DNA of 39,620 nt from Acidimicrobiia bacterium (lineage in GTDB: Bacteria > Actinomycetota > Acidimicrobiia > Spongiisociales > Spongiisociaceae): assembly GCA_021296345.1 (NCBI GenBank), contig JAGWAN010000016.1:1-39620 (forward strand), given 5' to 3'. Below are positions 1 through 7,858 of the stretch, piece after piece. A model generated the notes under the pieces. That model searched no databases. It saw only the letters and a list, made by a program, of their open reading frames with translations, and had not been told where the DNA came from. The first letter of the stretch is position 1, and each line of letters begins with the position of its first letter. A program made the translations under genes and the position numbers.

Positions 1-162
1 GCACAACAAACAATTTCTGCCAAGGAGACCGACCACCCCCACATGGGTGCGACGCAGGCAGACGCTACACAACAGTATGCCCAGAGCATCAACTCAGGCA
101 TATAAGCCCCTAACGTTGCGGTCTCGAATCCGTGGACGTGACAAATAGCCGGAGCGAAACCG
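1..162. other. left-edge stretch, no gene supported
   Basis: No convincing complete gene lies here. Plus frame 1 is open from the window edge to a TAA at 103-105 (34 codons), so it could be the tail of a gene that begins outside. Its third-position GC is low for this genome and I recognise no family. The AT-richer patch around 101-116 (TATAAG, TAACGT) is the likeliest place for the promoter of the following esterase, but no good -35 box is visible. Confidence 0.3.
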
Positions 163-1110
163 ATGACCGGAATACCTTCAGAAACGCCCGTCGAGGTCCT
201 GGCCTTCAACGAATGGGTGGCCGACCGGACCCGCCACGCGCCAGCGGTGTGGGAAGTGGGCGCCGCGGCGGGCCGCCAGGCCAGGGAAGAGGGCAGGTCG
301 CTGCTCGGTCCTCCTAGTCTCTCGCCGCGAGCCTCGGTGCGCACCATCGACGGGCCGGGAGGACCCATCCGGCTGCGGGTCATCCGCCCGGATGGAAGGC
401 CGGCTCGGGGAATCTTCTTGCACATCCACGGGGGAGGATGGGTATGGGGCGGGCCCCATCATCACGACCCCCAGATGACGGCCCTCGCCGACGCCACAGG
501 TCTGATATCGGTGTCCACCTCCTACCGACTGGCCCCAGAGCACCCCTACCCGGCCGGCCCCGACGACTGTGAGGCCGCGGCCCTCTGGCTGCACCGGAAC
601 GCCATCGACGCCTTCGGGCACGAGCTGGTCGCGATCGGCGGGGAGTCTGCGGGTGGGCACCTTGCCGCCGTCACCCTCGTACGGCTGCGAGACCGCCACG
701 GCCTGACCCCCTTCCGGGCGGCGCTGCTCACTTACGGGGCCTTCGACCTGCGCGGGACACCGTCGATGAGAGCCTTCGGTGACCTGCCGATGATCCTGAA
801 CACGTCCTCGATCGAGTGGTTCGTGGAGCTGTTCGCCGGCGGCCAGGACCTCGAGAACCCCGACATCTCCCCCATCTGGTCCGACCTCCGGGGACTGCCG
901 CCGGCGCTGTTCACCGTGGGAGCCCTAGACCCGCTGCTGGACGACTCGCTGTTCATGGCCGCCCGCTGGAAGAGCGCTGGAAACCCCGCCCCGCTCGACG
1001 TCTGGCCCGGAGCCCTGCACGCCTTCGACCTGTACGACAACGCCTACGGAAGATCCGCCCGGAACAGGATGCACGAATTCCTCAATGCTGTTCTCGATGA
1101 GGCTCGATAG
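163..1110 (+). CDS. alpha/beta-hydrolase fold esterase, hormone-sensitive-lipase (family IV) type
   Basis: A 315-aa cytoplasmic esterase that would hydrolyse short-chain or xenobiotic carboxyl esters. The oxyanion-hole motif HGGG is at residues 89-92 and the family block YRLAPEHP begins at 121. The nucleophile elbow GESAGG has its serine at 162. The rest of the triad is probably Asp256 (GALDPLLDD) and His286 (GALHAFD). Length and motif spacing fit the family IV esterases. The ATG at 163 follows a GGAGCG ribosome site at 151-156. There is no signal peptide. It stands alone ahead of a nitroreductase gene on the same strand, 84 bp away. The natural substrate cannot be read from the sequence. Confidence 0.9.
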   Translation: MTGIPSETPVEVLAFNEWVADRTRHAPAVWEVGAAAGRQAREEGRSLLGPPSLSPRASVRTIDGPGGPIRLRVIRPDGRPARGIFLHIHGGGWVWGGPHHHDPQMTALADATGLISVSTSYRLAPEHPYPAGPDDCEAAALWLHRNAIDAFGHELVAIGGESAGGHLAAVTLVRLRDRHGLTPFRAALLTYGAFDLRGTPSMRAFGDLPMILNTSSIEWFVELFAGGQDLENPDISPIWSDLRGLPPALFTVGALDPLLDDSLFMAARWKSAGNPAPLDVWPGALHAFDLYDNAYGRSARNRMHEFLNAVLDEAR

Positions 1111-1194
1111 CCGCCTCGGCGGATCATCACCCGGCCAGACTTCCTCTTCCTAGAGTTGGCGGGACCGCGCGCGAGTAGTCGAGAGGAGGCTGAC

Positions 1195-1839
1195 GTGGAT
1201 GTATTCGAGGTGATGCGGACGCAACGTAGCGTCAAACGCTTCAAGCCGGACCCGGTGTCCGACGATGACATCCGCACCATCCTGACCGCGGCCACCTGGG
1301 CTCCCAACGGCCACAATGCGCAGCCGTGGGAGTTCATCGTCGTCAAGGACCCGGCAGTCAAGAAGCGACTCGCCGACATCTACCGGGAGGGCCTGCAGTT
1401 CCTGCTGGACCATCCCCTCCGCATGGGTCGCACGGAGGTCGACGAGCGCACGTTCGAGAAGGTGATGATCAAGAAGTCGGTCTACTTGCGCAACCACCTC
1501 GAAGACAGCCCGGTCCTCATCGTTGTGGCGATGAACCTGGCCAAGCACAACCTTCCGCGGTACGGAGTCCTCAAGGCCATCCGCACCGAGGCGGTCTACA
1601 CGTCGATCATGCCCTGCGTCCAGAACCTGATGCTGACGGCCCGTAGCCTCGGCATCGGCACGTGCCTCACGACGGCTCTCAACATCCTCGAGGAGGACGC
1701 CAAGATCGCGCTGGGGATGCCGGAGGAGACCCAGATCATCGCCCTGATCCCGCTGGGATATCCCGCAGACGACTTCAAGCGCGTCACCAGGATTCCTGCC
1801 GAGGAGTTCACCCACTGGGACGGTTGGCAGGGCGCCTGA
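1195..1839 (+). CDS. nitroreductase family FMN-dependent oxidoreductase
   Basis: A 214-aa flavoprotein of the NfsB/FRase I-like nitroreductase superfamily, which uses FMN and NAD(P)H to reduce nitro, quinone or enone groups. Visible hallmarks are the N-terminal FMN-phosphate motif RTQRSVKRF (residues about 8-16), the APNGHNAQPW block around residues 36-45, a GIGTCLTT segment, and the C-terminal IALIPLGYP strand. I chose the GTG at 1195 because a strong GAGAGGAGG site lies at 1181-1189. The in-frame TTG at 1156 has no ribosome site. There is a longer-than-usual helical insert around residues 60-95. The neighbours (esterase upstream, exporters downstream on the other strand) do not identify a substrate. 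Confidence 0.88.
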   Translation: MDVFEVMRTQRSVKRFKPDPVSDDDIRTILTAATWAPNGHNAQPWEFIVVKDPAVKKRLADIYREGLQFLLDHPLRMGRTEVDERTFEKVMIKKSVYLRNHLEDSPVLIVVAMNLAKHNLPRYGVLKAIRTEAVYTSIMPCVQNLMLTARSLGIGTCLTTALNILEEDAKIALGMPEETQIIALIPLGYPADDFKRVTRIPAEEFTHWDGWQGA

Positions 1840-1864
1840 AGACCGCCACCGCGAGGCAACCTCT

Positions 1865-2791
1865 TCAACCCTCCCGGCGGCTGGTGAGCCAGGCACCGAA
1901 CAGGACGACCCCCGTAGCTGCCCACTGTATGGGGAGCACGACCTCCGAACGGAACGTCACGCCCAGCACCATGGCGACGATCGGGATGAAGTACACGGCT
2001 ACTCCCCCGCGGGTAGGGCCCACCCTGCCCACGAAGGCGGTCATGATCACAAACGCCGCGCCGGTGTGGAGGACTCCGAGCACGATCACAGCGAGGACCG
2101 GACCGATGCTCCAGTGCGAATCGGCCAGGCCGGCCAGGCCGAAGGGAGCGGTGGCGACCGCCCCCACACCGATCGCCCTCACCATCACGGCGGGCGCCCC
2201 GTAGCGCTGCTGGAGCGGGACCGCCTGGTTGAGGGACACGCCGTAGAGGAACGTGGCCAGGACTACCAGCAGCACTCCCCAAGCGCCGGCCGTCGATTCG
2301 CGGATGGCAGGGATGCTGATGATGATCGCCCCGGCGAAGCCGAGCACGATGCCGGCCGCGTTACGGAGCCGGGGAAGGGAGCGCATCAGCACGATCGCAG
2401 TGGAGGTGCTGAAGATGGGTACCAGAGCGTTCAGCATCCCCGCCAGGGCCGAGTCTATGTGTTGCAGGGCTATCGGGAACAGGAGGAAGGGCACCGCGAC
2501 CCAGGTGAACCCGAGGAGCACCACCCGGGGATAATCGCTCCGTTCGACCCGTTTCCGGGCTACGGGAAGGGCCGCCAGCACCAGGAAGCCCAGCGTCACC
2601 CTTACCCACGTGATTGTCGGCGGCGCCAGCGACTCCAGACCGATCTCGATGAGCAGGTAGGAGGAGCCCCATATGACAGCCACCCCGGTGAGCAAGGCCC
2701 ATTCGAGAAGGCCGAACGGGCCAAGTTGCGATCCCTGGGTGGTGGACAGCACGGGTCTACGACCGGAGCTACGGGAAGGTCGGGATGGCAT
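1865..2791 (-). CDS. EamA/DMT-family transporter (paralogue 1)
   Basis: A 308-aa integral membrane protein of the drug/metabolite transporter superfamily with about ten predicted membrane segments in two EamA repeats. The first repeat opens with the family hallmark WGSSYLLIEIGL; the second ends with a QWAATGVVLFGAWL helix. The ATG at 2791 was chosen because the frame upstream loses all hydrophobic pattern. The gene starts 38 bp after the stop of a close paralogue (2830-3753) on the same strand, so the two are probably co-transcribed. Both start codons are preceded by the same TACCCTCGTT sequence, which argues for tandem duplication including the leader. The likely role is export of a metabolite or amino acid; the substrate is unknown. 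Confidence 0.88.
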   Translation of the reverse strand: MPSRPSRSSGRRPVLSTTQGSQLGPFGLLEWALLTGVAVIWGSSYLLIEIGLESLAPPTITWVRVTLGFLVLAALPVARKRVERSDYPRVVLLGFTWVAVPFLLFPIALQHIDSALAGMLNALVPIFSTSTAIVLMRSLPRLRNAAGIVLGFAGAIIISIPAIRESTAGAWGVLLVVLATFLYGVSLNQAVPLQQRYGAPAVMVRAIGVGAVATAPFGLAGLADSHWSIGPVLAVIVLGVLHTGAAFVIMTAFVGRVGPTRGGVAVYFIPIVAMVLGVTFRSEVVLPIQWAATGVVLFGAWLTSRREG

Positions 2792-2829
2792 GAGAGGAAC
2801 GAGGGTACCGGGCCGCGCAGCGATCCCGA

Positions 2830-3753
2830 TCAGGACTCGCGGCGGCTGGTCAACCAGGCGCCGAACAGCACCACCGCGGTACCGATCCACTGGATCGGGA
2901 GCACGATCTCGGACCGGAAAACGGTGCCCAGCAGGATGGCGACGATCGGCAGGAAGTAGATCGCAACTCCCCCTCTGGTTGGACCCACCCCCCCCGCGAA
3001 CATCACCATGACCAGGAACCCCACCCCGGTGTTCACCAGCCCGAGCACCGTGACCCCGGCCACGGGCCCGGCTTCCCAGGCCGAGTCTCCCAACCCGGCG
3101 ATGGCGAAGGGCGCGATAGCGACCGACGATATACCGAGGACACGTGTCATCACTGCCGGACCCCCGTACCGCTGCTGTAGAGGGACGGCCAGGTTGAGTC
3201 CCAGCCCGTAGAAGGCTGCAGCCACCACGGCCAACGAGACTCCCCAGGCGGCCGCCGGCGATTCCGACGCGGCGGGAAGCCCGAGGCTGATTGCCCCCAC
3301 CAGCCCCAGCAGGAGTCCCGACACCTGGCGGATGCCGGGCAGTGTCCGCAGGAACACCATGGCGATGGTCGCGGCGAAGATCGGTATGAGGGAATTGATC
3401 ATCCCCGCCAGGGCAGAATCGATGTGTTGCTGCGAGATGGGACTGAGCAGGAACGGGAAGCTTGTCCACACCAGCGCGAGAACCGTGATTCGCCGCCAAT
3501 CCGCCCGGTCTACGGGGCGGCGGGTGGCCGGGAGAGCGGCCATGACCAGGAAGCCGAGCGTCACCCTCACCCAGGTGACCACTGCCGGAGAGAGGGCTTC
3601 GAGCCCGATATCGATGAGCAGGTATGAGGATCCCCAGATGAAAGCGATACCGGCGAGCAGGGCCCAATCAACCGGTCCGAAAGCTCCGGGCTGCGATCCC
3701 CGTGCCGTGGAGAAGATGGGAGGCCGGCCCGATTGGCCGGGAGAGGAGGGCAT
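2830..3753 (-). CDS. EamA/DMT-family transporter (paralogue 2)
   Basis: A 307-aa membrane protein, a close full-length paralogue of the next gene on this strand, with the same two-repeat EamA layout. Shared blocks include WGSSYLL, QHIDSALAGM, VPLQQRYG, GPTRGGVA and the C-terminal FGAWLTSRRE. Family function is proton-coupled or facilitated export of small metabolites. The ATG at 3753 aligns with the start of the paralogue. The 80 codons open upstream are hydrophilic and overlap the divergent YeiH-type gene, so they are probably not translated. There is no strong Shine-Dalgarno site, but TACCCT sits 10 bp upstream of the ATG in both copies and could be a -10 box for a nearly leaderless mRNA (inference). 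Confidence 0.88.
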   Translation of the reverse strand: MPSSPGQSGRPPIFSTARGSQPGAFGPVDWALLAGIAFIWGSSYLLIDIGLEALSPAVVTWVRVTLGFLVMAALPATRRPVDRADWRRITVLALVWTSFPFLLSPISQQHIDSALAGMINSLIPIFAATIAMVFLRTLPGIRQVSGLLLGLVGAISLGLPAASESPAAAWGVSLAVVAAAFYGLGLNLAVPLQQRYGGPAVMTRVLGISSVAIAPFAIAGLGDSAWEAGPVAGVTVLGLVNTGVGFLVMVMFAGGVGPTRGGVAIYFLPIVAILLGTVFRSEIVLPIQWIGTAVVLFGAWLTSRRES

Positions 3754-3826
3754 CGAAGCAACGAGGGTAGCCTTGCTTCCGGCGCGGCCACGTAGACGGT
3801 CGGGCGCAGTCAAGAGGAAAGGCCCG

Positions 3827-5104
3827 ATGACCGACTCCCGGGACGGCTTCGCCAGGCTCGCTTCCGAGGATTGGGTATCGGTCTGGCAGGGCGGCGCCCT
3901 CGTCCTCCTAGTCCTAGTGGGGGTCAGACCGGCCCTCCCGGACTTCTCGTGGTCTGCCGGGCGAGTCCTGGAGGCCCTTTCGTGGGGCGACATGACCGCT
4001 GCTCTGCTGACCGGCCTCCTCCTTCTGGCGATATCGGCCGCGGGGATCCGTCTGATAGGCGGGAGGACCGGGGCTTACCTGACCGGCTTCGGAGCGGTGT
4101 TCTGCCTCGCCTGGATGGCCCGCCTGATCGCAGGCAACACCGTGCTCAAGGAGTGGGGGATCAGCTACGTGATAGTGGCGCTGGTGATCGGGCTGGTCAT
4201 CTCCAACCTGGGGGCCGTTCCGACCCGGATGCGGGAGGCGATCCGCACCGAGTACTACATCAAGACGGGACTGGTGATCCTCGGCACCAACATCGTCTTC
4301 GGTGAGATCCTCCAGGCCGGCCTGCTGGGCGTGACCCAGGCCTTGGCCGTCATCCTGGTGGTTTGGTACCTCTGCTTCTGGTTATCGAAACGCTTGCGGG
4401 TGGACGACGAGTTCGCCGTCATGCTGGCCTCGGCCGTTTCGATCTGCGGGGTCTCTGCGGCCATCGCCACATGCGGCGCCATTTCGGGAGACCGCAAGAA
4501 ACTCTCCTACGTCACCTCGCTGGTGCTCATCGTGGCGGTTCCCATGACGGTTCTGATGCCGTGGGTGGTGGACCGCCTGGGAATGTCTCCCATCGTGGGA
4601 GGCGCCTGGCTGGGTGGGACCATCGACACTTCGGGAGCAGTTGTCGCGGCCGGAGAGATACTGGGGGATTCGGCTCTGAACGCGGCGGTGATCGTCAAGT
4701 TCTCCCAGAACGCTCTGCTTGGTGTGGCAGCCTTCGCCATCTCGCTCTGGTGGGCGCTCCGGGGCCGTGAGGAGGGCGAAACGAGACCGACGGCCAGGGT
4801 GATCTGGGACAGGTTCCCCAAGTTCGTGTTGGGGTTCATCGCCGCGTCGCTGCTGTTCTCGTTCGTCCTCGGCGCCGATCTGGTGGACTCGACCGGTGCG
4901 CTGATGAGAGAAATACGCACCTGGTGGTTCGCGCTCGCTTTCACCTGCATCGGGCTCGAGACCCGCTTCCGCGACCTGGTGTCGATGGACCGGGGCCGCC
5001 CGGCCAGCGCCTTCCTGCTCGGACAGGGCGCCAACATCGTCTGGACGCTGCTGGTGGCCACCATCCTGTTCGGGGGAGCGATCTTCGCCGTTCCAGACCT
5101 CTGA
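3827..5104 (+). CDS. YeiH-family putative sulfate exporter (UPF0324/PSE)
   Basis: A 425-aa polytopic inner-membrane protein of the YeiH/putative sulfate exporter family with about ten to eleven hydrophobic segments. Diagnostic stretches are LVIGLVISNLGAVP around residue 120, a KTGLVILGTNIVFG block, AVSICGVSAAIATCGAI, and a C-terminal LGQGANIVWTLLVA segment. The ATG at 3827 follows AAGAGGAAAGG. The long open frame upstream is only the antisense of the EamA gene. Homologues are linked to sulfonate/sulfite metabolism in some bacteria, but transport activity of most members is unproven. A LysR gene follows on the same strand, recalling the yeiE-yeiH pairing of Escherichia coli, where the two genes are divergent. 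Confidence 0.88.
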   Translation: MTDSRDGFARLASEDWVSVWQGGALVLLVLVGVRPALPDFSWSAGRVLEALSWGDMTAALLTGLLLLAISAAGIRLIGGRTGAYLTGFGAVFCLAWMARLIAGNTVLKEWGISYVIVALVIGLVISNLGAVPTRMREAIRTEYYIKTGLVILGTNIVFGEILQAGLLGVTQALAVILVVWYLCFWLSKRLRVDDEFAVMLASAVSICGVSAAIATCGAISGDRKKLSYVTSLVLIVAVPMTVLMPWVVDRLGMSPIVGGAWLGGTIDTSGAVVAAGEILGDSALNAAVIVKFSQNALLGVAAFAISLWWALRGREEGETRPTARVIWDRFPKFVLGFIAASLLFSFVLGADLVDSTGALMREIRTWWFALAFTCIGLETRFRDLVSMDRGRPASAFLLGQGANIVWTLLVATILFGGAIFAVPDL

Positions 5105-5200
5105 TCGGAGAAAGGCTCGCGGAAGCGATCTCTCGACCTCCACGGGGTCGGCGGAGGGGGCCGATTGCATCCTCTCCGGGGTTCCGCCACCATGGACGGC

Positions 5201-6106
5201 ATGGCGGAGTTCCGTCACTTCCGTGCCTTCGTGGAGATCGCCGCCAGGGGAAGCTTCACGGCCGGCGCCGACGCGCTGCGCCTCACCCAGTCCACGATCA
5301 GCGAACAGATCGCCGCGCTCGAGAAGGAGCTCGGCACGCGCCTGTTCGAACGGGGCCGCTACGGCGCATATTTGACGGACTCCGGCCGACACCTGCTCGA
5401 ACCCGCCCAGCGGCTCCTCAGGATGGCCGCCGACATCGAGCGGCAGGCGCCCATGGGCGAGGAGAAAGGACCCGTCCTGCGGGTCGGCGCCACGATGGGA
5501 CCCCTCTTCGTACGGCTACCCGAGGTGGTGCACTCCCTCCAGAAGGAGGAGGCCGGATTGACGGTCCTGCTCAGGGACATCCCGACGGCCGAGGCCCTCC
5601 TCCAGATCGGTCTCGGGGAGCTCGACCTGGGCATACTGAGCATCCTCGACCGCTCCTTCCACAGCGCTCTCGGGACCGGTATCGAGTCGGTCGTCCTCGC
5701 CGAGGAGGACTGGGTGATACTCGCTCCGACCGACCACGAATTGGCCGGGCAGCACGCCGTGCCGTTGGATCGGATCCGCAACGAACCTCTGATCCTGTTC
5801 CCCAGGCCCTACGCCCTCAGGATGGTCATCGACGAGGCCTTCGCCCGATCGGGAATCAGCGTCGAACCCACCATCGAGACCGGCTGGCTCGAGACCGCCG
5901 TCCGCTGTGTCGAACTGGGCCTAGGGATCAGCCTCGTCCCGAGAGCTGTGACGATGGCTCAGGAAGCCGGAGTCGCGGTGCTCGAAATCGACGAACCGGT
6001 GATACCGAGGAGGGTGCTGATCGCCCTCTACCGCTCCGACTCGGCCGCCCTGGGGCTGATCGAGCGCTTCCTCGAACTCCTGCGACAGCACCCGCCCTTC
6101 GATTAA
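5201..6106 (+). CDS. LysR-family transcriptional regulator
   Basis: A 301-aa LTTR. The N-terminal winged helix-turn-helix is clear (FRHFRAFVEIAARGSFT ... LTQSTISEQIAALEKELG, residues about 4-45), and the LysR substrate-binding domain follows from about residue 90, ending in a LVPRAV ... RRVLIALYR segment. I chose the ATG at 5201 because it places the HTH at the usual distance from the N terminus. The ATG at 5192 is equally possible, and neither has a strong ribosome site. It lies 96 bp after the YeiH-type exporter on the same strand, so it may regulate that gene in response to a sulfur compound. A dispersed repeat begins directly after its stop codon. Confidence 0.88.
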   Translation: MAEFRHFRAFVEIAARGSFTAGADALRLTQSTISEQIAALEKELGTRLFERGRYGAYLTDSGRHLLEPAQRLLRMAADIERQAPMGEEKGPVLRVGATMGPLFVRLPEVVHSLQKEEAGLTVLLRDIPTAEALLQIGLGELDLGILSILDRSFHSALGTGIESVVLAEEDWVILAPTDHELAGQHAVPLDRIRNEPLILFPRPYALRMVIDEAFARSGISVEPTIETGWLETAVRCVELGLGISLVPRAVTMAQEAGVAVLEIDEPVIPRRVLIALYRSDSAALGLIERFLELLRQHPPFD

Positions 6107-6309
6107 CCCCTATCACTCATGGTCGGGGTTTGAAGGGGAGAAGGCCTTGGCGCTTCGGGTCGCCTGACCTGGGGTTATAACCATTGGAGAGCCTCACTCT
6201 CTTCCTTAGGTGGCTTCACCGCCAAGGTGAAGGGTGTCCGCTTAGCAATGGCGAGGTTGAAGTGGCCTAATGCGGATCGGTGTGCTGGGGACATGAATAT
6301 TCAGGGCTA
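6107..6309 (+). repeat. dispersed ~203-bp repeat, copy A
   Basis: This intergenic segment matches 38302-38503 over its whole length. My hand alignment gives about 29 differences and one single-base gap, or about 86% identity. Both copies have the same orientation. The ends carry imperfect inverted repeats (TATCACTCATG at 6111-6121 against CATGAATATTC at 6292-6302), and CCCC/GGGG pairing at the left end can form a hairpin just after the lysR stop. Copy A fills the space between two convergent genes. A plus frame that both copies conserve over their last 33 codons ends exactly at the right boundary in a stop codon. It could be a MITE-like or REP/BIME-like element, or a remnant of a larger element. 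Confidence 0.8.
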
Positions 6310-6321
6310 GCGGAGGTCTCC

Positions 6322-7044
6322 TCAGTTCGCCGGGAGCCGAACCCCCGCCAGGTACTCTGCGTACTTCAGAGGCATCACCAGGGGATCCAGTACGGCCACG
6401 GCCGGAACCTGTTCGGCCACCCGACCGAGCATCCCGGACCACAGGGAGCAAGCAAAGAACACGGATGCCGCCCCATCCTCCACCACCGCTCGCCGGGCTT
6501 GCTCGATGCCGTCCTCGATGAGCGCCCGTTCCATCTCTGCCATTACGATGTCCCGGAGCTTCCCGACGTCGGTGGCGAACAGCCTCTCGGCGGTCTCGGG
6601 ATCCGGATGGGAGAAGTCCGCCATCCGGACGTTGACCATGCCGGGGGCGAAACCGTGAGCAGCGGCCCGGGGCGCCCACGTGTCGATCTTGTACCCGCTC
6701 GCGATGATGGTCAGCGGCCCCATTGCCGGGGCGGTGTGGGAGAGGGCCTCGAACGGCCCCGTAACCGGGATACCGACCATGTGCTTGGCTTCCCGGACCA
6801 GCGGATCTGACGTACACGCCGTGGCGACCACGTCGAACCCGTCCTTCTCGGCCGCGACCACGGCCTCGAAGAACTCGTCCCGCCACAGGTCGGTGTCCGG
6901 GACGAAGGGCGTCTCCGGCAGACCGGGTAAATGGCGCACACCGAGTTCGGTACCCGGAGCCGCGGCAGGGCCGAGAACCTCGAGCGTCCACTGGTTGTAC
7001 ATGTCGGTGCCCATCGGATGGATGAACAAGATGCGGGCCGGCAG
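6322..7044 (-). CDS. Asp/Glu/hydantoin racemase-superfamily protein
   Basis: A protein of about 240 aa of the cofactor-independent racemase superfamily (Asp/Glu racemase, hydantoin racemase, maleate isomerase, arylmalonate decarboxylase). Both catalytic-cysteine motifs are visible: TACTSDPL in the first lobe and FFACSLWSG in the second. The start is uncertain. No ATG, GTG or TTG lies between the end of the upstream SDR gene and the conserved ARILFIHP strand, except a TTG at 7029 without a ribosome site. A CTG at 7044 is preceded by AGGGAGG at 5-nt spacing, so CTG is my best choice. It is last in the sixteen-gene minus-strand run, 70 bp behind the SDR gene. Substrate unknown. Confidence 0.78.
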   Translation of the reverse strand: MPARILFIHPMGTDMYNQWTLEVLGPAAAPGTELGVRHLPGLPETPFVPDTDLWRDEFFEAVVAAEKDGFDVVATACTSDPLVREAKHMVGIPVTGPFEALSHTAPAMGPLTIIASGYKIDTWAPRAAAHGFAPGMVNVRMADFSHPDPETAERLFATDVGKLRDIVMAEMERALIEDGIEQARRAVVEDGAASVFFACSLWSGMLGRVAEQVPAVAVLDPLVMPLKYAEYLAGVRLPAN

Positions 7045-7114
7045 GGTCGCCTCCCTCGCTTTCCGATGATGTTCCGAGCTTAGGAGATTGCCGGCGACCG
7101 GATCATTCCGTGCC

Positions 7115-7858
7115 TCAGAGACCACCGGTTGCGTACACGACCTGGCCGGACATGTAGCTGCTGTCCGGACCTGCCAGGAAGTCGACAACCGACGCCACCT
7201 CCTCCGGCTGGCCGATCCGTCCCAGTGCCGATGCGGCCGCTGCCCGGCCTGCGAACTCCTTCCAGTCGAGACCTCTCTGTACGGCGCCGTCCCGGGTCAT
7301 GCGGGTGTCTATGAAACCGGGCGCCACGGCGTTGACCCGGATGCCCTCGGGCCCGAACTCCCTAGCGAGGGAGCGGGTGAGACCCATGATGCCCGCCTTG
7401 GCCGCTCCGTAGTTGGCATGGCCGGCTATCCCGCGGGCGGCGATCGAGGAGATGAGCACCACGCTCGGGTTCGACGACTCTCGCAGGGCGGGTAGCGAGG
7501 CTCTGACCAGGGCAAAGGATCCGGTCAGGTGGACATCCAGGACGGAGGACCAGGCCGCCACGGACATCTCCTCCAGATCAGCTCCGACCATGTTCCCGGC
7601 TGCCGCCACCACGGTGTCCAGACTCCCCATCGCGGCGACCAGGCTGTCCACAGCGTCCCGGACCCCTTCCACGTCGGTGACATCGACAGCCCGGACTTCC
7701 GAAATCCTCCCCGCGGCCCGCAGGTCCGCCGCGACTCGCTCGGCCGGACCCCGGTCACGGTCGATCACTCCGATGGCGCGGAACCGGTCGGCGAGCTGTA
7801 GGCAGATGGCAGCCCCGATCCCGCGGCCTCCCCCCGAGACGATGGCCGCCCCGCTCAC
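7115..7858 (-). CDS. short-chain dehydrogenase/reductase (SDR)
   Basis: A 247-aa classical SDR that would oxidise an alcohol or reduce a ketone with NAD(P). The Rossmann motif is GGGRGIG near the N terminus, the NAG-type strand is AAAGN, the catalytic serine lies in VLISSIAA, and the YxxxK pair is YGAAKAG. The C terminus ends in the usual SGQVVYATGGL. The GTG start at 7858 overlaps the stop of the upstream SDR gene (GTGA), and a GGAGGG site lies about 11 bases before it, so the two are translationally coupled. It belongs to a four-gene unit with an amidohydrolase and a racemase-family gene. A shared substrate is likely but not identifiable. Confidence 0.9.
   Translation of the reverse strand: MSGAAIVSGGGRGIGAAICLQLADRFRAIGVIDRDRGPAERVAADLRAAGRISEVRAVDVTDVEGVRDAVDSLVAAMGSLDTVVAAAGNMVGADLEEMSVAAWSSVLDVHLTGSFALVRASLPALRESSNPSVVLISSIAARGIAGHANYGAAKAGIMGLTRSLAREFGPEGIRVNAVAPGFIDTRMTRDGAVQRGLDWKEFAGRAAAASALGRIGQPEEVASVVDFLAGPDSSYMSGQVVYATGGL

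Noticed and set aside
2792..3667. N-terminal extension of EamA paralogue 1 through the second EamA gene
   Set aside because: It reads the paralogue out of frame; the ATG at 2791 aligns with the paralogue's start.
3332..3826. N-terminal extension of the YeiH-type gene by 165 codons
   Set aside because: The extension is antisense to an EamA gene and hydrophilic; the ATG at 3827 has a good ribosome site.
4382..5392. Long open frame on the minus strand (336 codons) antisense to the YeiH-type gene and lysR
   Set aside because: Typical GC-rich antisense shadow: no domain pattern, and it spans two well-supported genes on the other strand.
6168..6309. Possible short protein encoded by repeat copy A on the plus strand
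   Set aside because: A stop codon interrupts the same frame in copy B, no ribosome site or start is evident, and the frame has no recognised family. Kept only as part of the repeat description.
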